DNA of 64,000 nt from Cloeon dipterum (taxonomy: Eukaryota > Arthropoda > Insecta > Ephemeroptera > Baetidae): positions 2,914,001 to 2,978,000 of the forward strand of contig NC_088786.1 in NCBI RefSeq assembly GCF_949628265.1, read 5' to 3'. Position numbers and translations under genes: made by a program. This document shows positions 1 through 8,187 of this stretch, piece after piece; position 1 is the stretch's first letter, and each line of letters starts with the position of its first letter. The notes under the pieces were generated by a model, which saw only the letters and a program-made list of their open reading frames with translations, was not told where the DNA came from and made no database searches.

Positions 1-741
1 CATATTTAAATCCTTTTTTCAACCGAACTTAAGAAGAACACTATTTACTCTCAGGTTAATTTAATTCAAACATCATCATCGACCCGGATTTGACCATAAA
101 TAGCAAAAAATAAAACACACAAGTGTACCGGACTGGGGCCAAATTATCGAAAATTATCACCGGGATTAGTTAGGGATAGGGAGGCGCACCTTAAAGGAAA
201 CCTTTTTGGGGTGAGGGCCAGGGTTGGAAAATTAATTTTGAACGATTTATTTAACGAAAAAACATATAATTTAAATTCACCTTTAACGTACAAGACATTC
301 TTGCAAAAATTTCAATATACAATAACACAAAATTCAATTTATAATTTAGAACACCTATAATTAAGGCGCAAGAACGTAATATTATTATACTATTTAACGT
401 GCAACAAGTTTAACTTAGTTTAATAATTTAGTTTGCTCTTGGAGGAAAAGCTGCAGAGAAGGTCGAGGTACCGCTATAGCCAACAACGAAATTGGCAATT
501 TGTTGGGCGGGCAGCCAGGGTGTCGTCTCTCTTTCTCTGCACGGCAGCGGCGCCCACACTCGGATCGCTCGCTCTCCGCATGGCCCCACTCACCTGGTGA
601 GCACTCTCACTCCATACACACACGCTTTATGGCCCAGATAAATGAAAGTGAGAGAGATGTGCCCACTGCGCGGCGGCGGCGGTGGCTGACCTGTTCCACC
701 GGCGGAGCAGTTCAGTCTTTGATCGACGTCCGCCACAAACA
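1..741. other. 5' flank of the first gene
   Basis: The first 430 bases are AT-rich with no coding signal that I can see. From about 430 onward the sequence becomes GC-richer and carries GAGAG tracts (about 648-658) and a GC-rich CGG run just upstream of the first gene. Open frames here (for example 500-763) lack codon structure or recognisable content and overlap on both strands, so I treat the stretch as promoter or upstream sequence. Confidence 0.5.
712..717 (+). promoter_or_regulatory. possible initiator (Inr) of the first gene
   Basis: TCAGTC matches the arthropod initiator TCAGTY, with +1 at A714. This would give a 28-nt 5' UTR before the ATG at 742. No TATA box is visible at the right distance and no good DPE is present, so the assignment is weak. 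Confidence 0.3.
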
Positions 742-3700
742 ATGCGTCAGGTCGCCGTGCTAGTCCTTTTGGTGGTAACCCTCTGCAGGTCCGAGGAGCA
801 GGGCCGCCAGTTTCCACCCGGGGTAATCGTCGACCCTCAGTTCTACGACCAGCCCAACTACAACGAGGGGCCTTTGGAGCGGCCTCCCCAGTTCGGGGGC
901 AGACCGCCCCAAGGAGGAAACAGGCCATACTACGGCGACGACCCTTACGCAGGACGTCCGCCATTCGACCAAAAGCAGGGTTACCGGCCCAAGCCGTACA
1001 GGCCAGAGTCGTACAGGCCCACCGCACCACCCCAAGCAGGCTACAGACCTGGACCCCCGCCGCCAGGGTACGGTGGACCCTATCCCCAACCTGGGTACAA
1101 CGATCCAGGGTAAGTCACTTTTTTATTACATGAGGATTTCCGAGAATATTGATGGATATTTTAAACATACTTTAAGTGTCACTCGAGATGTTTTGATATT
1201 GTTAAGTAGTCTGTGGCTTTTAGAGACTTCTCGATTACCCCTTTATCGTTGGAGCAAACATTCAAATCAAATAATAATTATTACTGCACTTTAACTGATT
1301 TGAAACGGAATTTACCTTTGAAAAATAAAATATAATTTACCTGTTTGCCGTTGGGAATTTTGGCAGCTGCTCGAGCTTGATATGCCACTACTTCCTCCGT
1401 CGCACGACACAGCCGCTACTCATTTAGAATACGAATATAGTAGCCACGATTCCCACGTCCAAGGACTTTTAACAAGTGCAAAATGCAAAGTTGCCTTGCT
1501 GTACGTAAATGAAAAGAGAAAAACGTGAAATCGCCAATGGCGAAAATTCCATTTCACTTCGTTTGCGAGCGTGTTTACACAACCGACAAGTGTCCAAATA
1601 AGATCATATGCGTGCGAGTAAAAGAGAATTAAAAGCCGCATATATGAGCGCGCGAGGAAAACAGCGAATATCAATTTGCGTTTCTCTCAGCAGGTAGCAG
1701 AAGTGACTCACACAATTCATTTCACTTTTCCTCTCTCAAACGAACGCTGCTAATTTTTATACTTATAGAATTATACAAATATTTTGTTCCACAGGTTCGG
1801 TGGCGGTTTCAACCCCATGGGCAGTTTCTCCAATGCGCTCGAATCCATCGCCAAGCATGACGAAAAGCAATGCGTGGCGCGCATGGTGTGCGAGCTGTCA
1901 GCTGGAGGACGGCCAGGCTCTGGCTATTACCGAGGCAGCGGAGGACTCTTTGACCTCAGCGGACTTTCGGGAGTTGTCGAGTGAGTAAAAACACAATTTA
2001 CACCAAAATCGCTTTTTTTAAGAGGAACTTTTGTTTTATTTTAAATACAATAGTGCCTGATTTTGTACTTAAAATATCAATAAATAAAATTTAAGTACTT
2101 TTATCTTATGAGATCTTAAAGATTGATACATAAGTCCACAGATTCTCTCTTAAATCCCATAAATCACACTTCATTCTGCTACCGATTGTTTGGCGTCTTT
2201 AACTCTGTATGTATGAAAAGAGTTACTATTTTATTGAAATGTAATCAATGTATTGGATTTAAACCACTTTAATTGACAGTAAAAACCCGGAAATCGAAGA
2301 AAGCAGCTCAGCTTGGAAAATCCTCGACGCTGATTGGCTGACGCAATGCGCATGTCAACGTCAACAGCTCCCGCGCAATTTACAACACAGAAAACCGTGG
2401 GAGCTGCTGACATGCGCGTGTGAGTTGCGTAATAAGCCAATCAGTGTCGAGGATTTTATTAGCAGAGCCTTATTTTCTTGCTACTTCCTCAGATTTGTGA
2501 TTTAATTCGGAATTTAAATCAAAATTAAATGTTTTTAATCGATAGAACAACTCTTTAGCTGCGAGTATACACCAAACATGCGGTTACACGCTATTTTAAT
2601 CGTTTCGAATCTCCTGTAACAAAAAAATTTGCAGCACCAAACAATATCAAAATATTAAAAAAAAATATTTTGCAGTCTTCTGGGGGCGATGACTGCTTCG
2701 TCGGCGGCGTCGCCGATGTTGACGTTCGGCAGGGCGGCGCTGCTTGGCGCCACGATGCGCGACCCTTACCGATGCTACCGCTCGTTCCCCAATTGTCCGC
2801 GCGACCCCGACCGCCTGGTCGACTACCTCAACAACCACAACGGCGGCTTCTTCAGACTGTTCGAGCCGACGCCGACGGCACCCTCGGCCAGCAGCTACAA
2901 CACCAAGAGGCCCTACTACTACAACAGGACAGGGGTACGTACGTGCGTGTGTCAAAACGATTTTTGCCAACCGCGAAATTGACACCGAGGCGAGCGAGCG
3001 GCACTTTTCCTCTAGCCCCCACGCCAAAAGAAAGTAAAAATCTGCGTAGGACAAGCGATTCACGGCCTACGCTCACTCGAAATACAGGTCAACACGCATA
3101 TAATACCTTTATTGGTTGCATAACGAGGAAATTTAACGTTTATTTTTTTAATTATTTTACCGCGTGATGTCACTTCATTTATTAATTCACAGAAGTAACA
3201 ACTTTTAAGTTTGGGTTTTTATGTCAGTGAGATTTTTCCCGATTAGGAACATTGATTGCAGCTACTTTCAAGGGTATCGTCATTATCGTACCCTATTAAT
3301 CCGATAATTATGGCGTTTTTTCGCTACCATTCGATAGTGTCCCGACAATGATAATTTTCCAAAACAAAAAGCTCCCATTATTTACATGGTTCGATGAATC
3401 GACTCCTTAGAGTCTAAATTTTAAACGCATTCAAATTGCCTTAATTTATTGAGAATTAAAGTGGTCAGATTTTTACCAAAACCTGACATATTTGGAATCT
3501 ACTAACAATAAGCGAGACATATCAAATAATGTTATATACAATTTTGATACCTTGGCAAATTAATGTTTTATAATTAACCGTAAATAACGGGTCCAATTCC
3601 TTCAGCAAACTGTCAAACTTTATCGAATTGTTTCTAAAAAAAAACTTGAATTTCTGATTACAAAAAGTAATCAGTGAGGATCTCCATTTGATTTAAAATT

Positions 3701-4389
3701 TCGTATTGCAGAAAAAGCTTGAGGATGCCGAACACAAGGAACAGCGAGAGTCGGAGCAGGGCGACTCGTCCAACCTGGTGAACCCTCGCATCGTCAACGA
3801 CGCACCCCCCGTGATCGGTGAGCAGTCCCCCAACTCGCGTCTCATCCGCGGACCCAAAGCGATCCGTTTGGAGAACAACGAGCCGACCCGGCTCGATTTG
3901 CTCGTTCCAAATCGCGTGAGGGTGGCGAAAAAGCCGAATTTCTTCCCCGAGGCGTCGGTGAACCGCACCGCCGTGCACCTTCCCCCTAGCGTTTTTAACC
4001 TGGTCCGCGACACCCCCCTGAAAAGCACCCCTGCGACCTCCCCCAAACCCCAGGTGCAGGTGCACCATCACTTTCACGACTACGACGACTACCAAGACCC
4101 AGACTTCTCGGACGATTATCCCATCAACGACAAGGTCGAACCGATCAAGGGTTACGACGACGAAAAAGACAGCCAGCACCCCGATTTCTCGGCTGACTAC
4201 CCCATCGGGCACAGAGCGGGGCCGTTAGTCTCGAAAGCACCCACGCCCCAAATGAACAGGGAACTGCTGGACGTGTACCGGCGGCCCAGCAGGGTGCTCT
4301 ACGCCGAGTCGTCCCGCCCCGGAAATAACATAAACCCCAAATCCATCAGCCAGTCCAGTTTTCGCTTCCCGGCTCAATCCAGGCAGTGA
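742..4389 (+). CDS. uncharacterised proline-rich secreted protein, long isoform
   Basis: Exons: 742-1109, 1795-1980, 2676-2934 and 3712-4389, all with GT-AG introns and matching phases, giving 496 aa. The ATG at 742 sits in an insect-like AACAATG context; the frame is open further 5' but without another ATG. Residues 1-17 look like a signal peptide (VAVLVLLVVTLC core). Residues 18-122 are rich in Pro, Gly and Tyr, with RP(K/E)xYRP repeats. The middle holds two cysteine pairs (C149/C155 and C218/C225), the second just before a conserved-looking LVDYLNNHNGGFF stretch. The last exon is acidic and His/Asp-rich, with a PDFS(D/A)DYPI motif occurring twice about 30 residues apart. An NRT sequon is near residue 270. 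I recall similar Cys-plus-NNHNGGFF proteins in insects but know no function; an extracellular or cuticle-associated role is inference. The final exon contains an internal donor leading to an alternative 3' end. Confidence 0.85.
2239..2520. mobile_element. IR-B palindromic MITE-like element, copy 1
   Basis: It lies in intron 2 of the first gene. The left arm (about 2285-2380, with TCCTCGACGCTGATTGG and then CAGCTCCCGCG) is mirrored by the right arm (about 2397-2500, with CCAATCAGTGTCGAGGA). No ORF is present. A second copy with the same arms is at about 53.5 kb. Confidence 0.7.
2935..3711. other. intron 3 of the first gene, no other content seen
   Basis: AT-rich intron with a GTACGT donor and a TATTGCAG acceptor. 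Apart from low-complexity stretches I see no repeat or coding signal. Confidence 0.6.
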
Positions 4390-4710
4390 CTAACCCCTTA
4401 CCCCTTGGCAGGGCTTGTTTATTTAGTTTTTAATGCTCATCGTTGTTGAATCTTGAAGAAAATTACATTTAAAAATATTAATAATGATATAATTAAAATT
4501 TGAAGAGAACCCTAGGTATGTTCCATTAAATTATTTTGCATTAAACGTGTGTTGACTATCTCACCCCGCGTTAATTAATTCAGGTTTCTGTGTCAGAATT
4601 TAAGCCACCCGCGCCTCAATGTGTGACTGCAGTCAATTAATACGATTAATACAATGCGACATGTGACTAACTGACTAGAAAACAGCCACGTCGTGAAAGG
4701 AAAGAATGGG
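4390..4710. other. 3' UTR or intron sequence after the long-isoform stop
   Basis: This is 3' UTR for the long isoform and intron for the short isoform. ATTAAA motifs occur around 4524 and 4539, but there is no canonical AATAAA close to the stop, so the long isoform's cleavage site is unclear. Confidence 0.4.
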
Positions 4711-4962
4711 GCAGTAGCAGGAGGCGATAGCAGAGACATCTGCTCATACCAAGCGGGTGCAGTGAAGCACACGCAGTTTGAGTGGTCACGTGACTCAATC
4801 CCGCCATCCCATTGGCTAAGAGCAAGCACGCACTGCTAGGAGTGGAAAGGAGAAGAAGGCTATGTGCATGCATCTCTTGGCCAATGAGATCGCGGGATTG
4901 AGTCACATGACCTCTCTGCTCTCGCAGGTATGAGCAGATGGCTCCACTGTCGCCTGCTGTTT
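4711..4962. mobile_element. IR-F palindromic element
   Basis: Two arms of about 95 nt face each other. The left arm reads ATCTGCTCATACC, then TGACTCAATCCCGC, then CATTGGCTAAGAG. The right arm is its reverse complement with a few changes, ending ATGAGCAGATGG. There is no coding potential. It has the form of a MITE or foldback element. Target-site duplications were not resolved. Confidence 0.65.
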
Positions 4963-5410
4963 ATGCCGCGAATTTTCCTAAATAAAAAATAACTTTTCTT
5001 GCGTAATTGTTTTGTTTGACACCAATTGAGGCGCGGGACGAATCAGAATTTCCGACACAGCCGCCTGCGAATTCTCATTTAACATGAGTTAAGATAGGGT
5101 AAAAATAGATGAGCAACGGCTCACCCCTACGCCTTTCTGGCGTAATATTATACCAAAATTACATCACGATTGAAAAAACGTGGATTTCAAAATAGGTTTA
5201 TAAGTTTTTCGTTGTTAAAAAACTGGAAAGCTGGTTTTGAAATTTGGGCCAGTGGTGGAATATACAAAATTGAGCAAGTTTAAGGCAAAAGCAAACCTAG
5301 GGTTCCTATCTAAATAACATTTTATTCAAGGATAGCAACAAATTAAAATTTCGACTACTACACAAACGGTTTAAGATCTTATAATTAGGATAATTAGTCA
5401 AATAATTGCT

Positions 5411-5842
5411 AATTGACCAGTTGCATAAACCCTTAGTTATTGAAGCCGCCAACATATGGCGCAACCACAGACTTTCTTAAAAATTTCGTTTTAAGCAGTT
5501 TTAAGGCATTTCCGCTGCGATTTCAGACTCAATCTAGCTATTTTGCTTTTTTTAATTAATTTGCTTTTTTTGACGTGCTGAAAACCAAAATCGGTTCAGC
5601 CATTCGCCGTAGAAACGTTGGAAAAGATTTTTTATTTCAAAAAATAGTTTTTCACGATTCCACGGCGATTGGCTAAACCGATTTTGGTTTTCAGCACGTC
5701 AAAAAATAGAAAATTAATTGAAGAATGCACAGTAGCTGGATTGAGTCTGAAATTGCAGCGCAAGTGCCTTAAAATCGAAGGTCTACGGTGGCGCCATCTG
5801 TTGGCGGCTTCAAACACTTAGGGTTTATGCAACTGGTGAATT
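5411..5842. mobile_element. IR-G foldback element, about 420 bp
   Basis: Almost the whole element is one imperfect palindrome. The outer arms are CCAGTTGCATAAACCCT (5417) and its complement ending at 5836. Inner arms include GAAGCCGCCAACA and GTGCTGAAAACCAAAATCGG, mirrored around a centre near 5640. TGA occurs on both sides (5414-5416 and 5837-5839), but part of this flank is itself palindromic, so a 3-bp target duplication is uncertain. Only one copy is seen in the window. Confidence 0.75.
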
Positions 5843-6072
5843 GTGCAGCCAATTTTGCTTCATTCCGTTTAAGTGTCCTCCCAGACCTTACCAGCTGCTA
5901 TCTGCGAAAGTCAACTATCATAAAATTATGGAAGTTTAACTCAAGAAAATAGTGCTCAAAAATTTTTATGTCCTGTGCCAAACCGATTCCCGCATGAAAA
6001 GATAACTGCCTGTGATAAATAACCACTGCGACTTGAAAGATTACTAACGCACTGTTTGCTTTGCATGCGCAG

Positions 6073-6242
6073 CCGATCGAACGGGCACTGGTGACCTGCG
6101 GCTCGACAGCGAGCAGCTGCAGAATAGCGCTCCCTTGAGGAATGAGGTCCGTGGAGCTCGCAACCTTAATTTCTTCCCGTCCTCCAAATCCAAAGACGGC
6201 AGCCACGACTCGAGACTATCATTAACATTCCCAAAGGCTTAG
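6073..6242 (+). CDS. alternative terminal coding exon of the first gene
   Basis: This is a 55-codon open frame ending in TAG. It is preceded by a strong 3' splice site: a TACTAAC branch-point match about 25 nt upstream, a T-rich tract and GCGCAG. It needs one donated base. Exon 4 of the upstream gene contains the donor G|GTGAGC at 3817/3818, which leaves exactly one base (G), so GCC-GAT continues the frame. The short isoform would be 742-1109, 1795-1980, 2676-2934, 3712-3817 and 6073-6242, giving 362 aa. The new tail is charged and includes NFFPSS, echoing NFFPEA in the long form. AATAAA follows at 6307. Which isoform dominates is unknown. The exon could also belong to a separate transcript. 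Confidence 0.6.
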
Positions 6243-6683
6243 CCATTCCATGGCAGAATTGAGAATCGTGTAAATAGGCTCTAGAAGCCACAAAACTATA
6301 ATTATGAATAAAAATTAAATTATTGAGCACCACATGCGTCTGCTATTAATTTATATCTTGTCCTCTATGTTTGAGTTTGTATTTACCGCAGGAAAATAAA
6401 ATCGATTGAATAAAATCCATGGTTTCTGTTGGTTTGAATGCGACTTTTAATTAAAAAAAAAAGTGAAGTACATAATCAGATGGTAGAATTATGTATCGCG
6501 GCCAAGAGAATTTTCGCAATTTCTTGATGACCTCAGCAAGGTGGTGGAAAGATATCTGGAACACATAATACGAATGTTTATTACCGAGGGTTGGACTGTC
6601 CACCAAATTACAAGAGCCGTAACCGCGTGTTCCTAATAAGTTTCTAAACTAGCCAAAATTCAAATAAATTGAGCTCACCCTTT
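6243..6683. other. spacer between the first gene and RPL41, containing both 3' UTRs
   Basis: This holds the 3' UTR of the alternative exon (plus strand, AATAAA at 6307) and the 3' UTR of RPL41 (minus strand, AATAAA at 6577-6582). Immediately after the RPL41 stop the minus strand reads a donor-like GGTGAGC, so a 3' UTR intron is possible. Confidence 0.5.
6307..6312 (+). terminator. poly(A) signal for the alternative 3' end
   Basis: AATAAA lies 64 nt past the TAG of the alternative terminal exon. Two more AATAAA motifs occur around 6394 and 6407. Confidence 0.5.
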
Positions 6684-6893
6684 CTACTTGGACCTTGCCC
6701 TCATCTTCCTCCTCTTCCGTTTCAGCCTGCGCATCCTCTTCTTTCTCCACTAAAAGAGAACAAGAAAATTTCGTTTTAAAATCTCCTCACGACACATGGC
6801 GTCGCGGCATTTTACACAGTAAACAAAGTGCCGGGTATAACTTGACAATCTAAGAAAAATTCGTCGATATTTTAGGCTTACCTTAGCACGCAT
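6684..6893 (-). CDS. RPL41: ribosomal protein eL41 (RPL41)
   Basis: Coding exons on the minus strand are 6882-6893 (MRAK) and 6684-6749 (starting WRKKRM, ending RSK, then TAG), joined across a 132-nt intron with a GTAAGC donor and a TTTTAG acceptor. The product is 25 aa, almost entirely Arg and Lys with a single Trp at position 5. This is exactly the size and composition of eukaryotic eL41, the smallest ribosomal protein, which is a single helix lodged at the interface of the two ribosomal subunits. It is far too short for routine ORF calling and is easily lost because the first coding exon is only 12 nt. The neighbouring gene PIGC starts 378 nt away on the other strand, so the two probably share a promoter region. 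Confidence 0.93.
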
Positions 6894-7271
6894 AGTGTGT
6901 TTGGGAGGATGAGCTCCTCAAAGAATTAAAATAAGCCTCGATGGGGCTTATGTGCCGAAATTATGCCCCGATGTCGACGGATTCGTCGAGTCGGAGCTGT
7001 GTCTCTGTTCGATGCTAGCTGAATAAGACCAAAAGCCGTGGCGCTGCGGATGTGACGTTCGGTGACGATCGAAGTAATCTTGCAGCGATGGTGCTGCCAC
7101 TAGCTGCCACGCCCAGCGCGCCAAATTCAAACTTGTACACAAACACCATGAAGAACGCTTTTCAGTTTTTGCCGTTTCTATTTATTCCACTTTATACAAA
7201 ATAAAGTAAGAATCATTTATTCTTTTAGGTAGATTTAACTTTTATTCTCTGTAGCTCAGCATAAAAAAGCT
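6894..7271. promoter_or_regulatory. shared head-to-head promoter region of RPL41 and PIGC
   Basis: This is 378 nt between two divergent start codons. The PIGC side has a good 3' splice site at about 7238-7253 (TTTTATTCTCTGTAG), so PIGC may carry a 5' UTR intron. Open frames in this stretch are not recognisable. Confidence 0.5.
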
Positions 7272-8126
7272 ATGGCCAAGCCGTGTCAGACGCGCAGCCC
7301 TGTTTGGCGGAAGGTCCTGTACGAAAACCAGAGCTTTCCGGACAACTACACGGACACGACATTTCTATACGAGCTGAAAAAGAACGTGAATTTGCGGATT
7401 CTGAAATTCAGTGACGCCGTCAGCGGCGCCAGGCTGCTCTCGAGGGAGATTTCGGTGGTGACGCTGGTCGGCGAAGTGTTCGTCGCGCTTCACGATCACC
7501 TGACGGACCCTTTGTTGCTGCTCCTGTGCTGCTCATTCCTCACCTTAGTCGGCTACGTTATCTACGTGACCAAATACAAGTACAGATCGATTTTCCTCGA
7601 CGTCGTCCTGGTGTGCTCGTACATTGTGATCGTGACGCTGATGTCTCCTATTTTGAAGACTTTAACCAAAACCATAAGCACGGACACCATTTATTTGACC
7701 TCTGTGCTGATGATGCTGGGCCATTTGATGTTTTACGACTACGACTCTTTCTCGACAACAGTGTCCAAAGCACTTTCTTTTAACTCCGCCCTTTTCGGCT
7801 CACTGTGTTTGGCCTCGAGGCTTAATTCCGACTTTGATGTGTTCGTGCTGCTCACCGTAGCAGTCTCCTGCTTTGCCCTTCTGCCCCCGTTGATGACCGA
7901 GTTCGGCCGGTCCAACACTGTTGCTTCTTTCTTCGATTTAACCGCCCTCGCAGGAACATTTTTTATTTCCCAAACTGCTTTTTTATTTTACCTAGCTGAG
8001 TTGTTGACTCTGAATTTGTCCATTCCGTATTTGATAGTCAGATGGCAAAAGTACAAAGTTAACATTTCTGGCCCCTGGGACGAAGCAAAGCCAAGCATTG
8101 GACGAGTTGAGAAAAAAAGGCGATGA
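7272..8126 (+). CDS. PIGC: GPI-GlcNAc transferase subunit C (PIG-C / Gpi2)
   Basis: This single-exon frame encodes 284 aa, close to the usual length of about 290. PIG-C is a multispanning ER membrane subunit of the complex that transfers GlcNAc from UDP-GlcNAc to phosphatidylinositol, the first step of GPI-anchor synthesis. Visible features are an N-terminal W-R-K-V-L-Y-E segment, a cytosolic stretch to about residue 75, then hydrophobic segments near 80-99, 107-127, 140-155, 170-183, 190-207 and 220-247. The C-terminal motif QKYKVNISGPWDEA is characteristic of the family. The intronless CDS matches the mammalian gene. AATAAA follows at 8157. The gene converges with ITFG2. Confidence 0.95.
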   Translation: MAKPCQTRSPVWRKVLYENQSFPDNYTDTTFLYELKKNVNLRILKFSDAVSGARLLSREISVVTLVGEVFVALHDHLTDPLLLLLCCSFLTLVGYVIYVTKYKYRSIFLDVVLVCSYIVIVTLMSPILKTLTKTISTDTIYLTSVLMMLGHLMFYDYDSFSTTVSKALSFNSALFGSLCLASRLNSDFDVFVLLTVAVSCFALLPPLMTEFGRSNTVASFFDLTALAGTFFISQTAFLFYLAELLTLNLSIPYLIVRWQKYKVNISGPWDEAKPSIGRVEKKRR

Positions 8127-8147
8127 GTAATTGTAACAACTATATTA

Positions 8148-8153
8148 TTTATT
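8148..8153 (-). terminator. ITFG2 poly(A) signal
   Basis: TTTATT on the plus strand reads AATAAA on the minus strand, 35 nt past the ITFG2 stop at 8188. It lies 3 nt from the PIGC signal, so the two mRNAs overlap at their 3' ends. Confidence 0.6.
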
Positions 8154-8156
8154 GTC

Positions 8157-8162
8157 AATAAA
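8157..8162 (+). terminator. PIGC poly(A) signal
   Basis: AATAAA lies 31 nt past the PIGC TGA. The ITFG2 signal on the opposite strand is at 8148-8153. Confidence 0.7.
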
Positions 8163-8187
8163 ACAAACCAATCTCATAAAAATATAT

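Noticed and set aside
4593..4906. Minus-strand frames of 78-79 codons
   Set aside because: They lie across the IR-F palindrome, whose symmetry creates paired open frames.
5898..6206. 102-codon minus-strand frame opposite the alternative exon
   Set aside because: The plus strand has the TACTAAC branch point, acceptor, in-phase frame and poly(A) signal. The minus frame has none of these.
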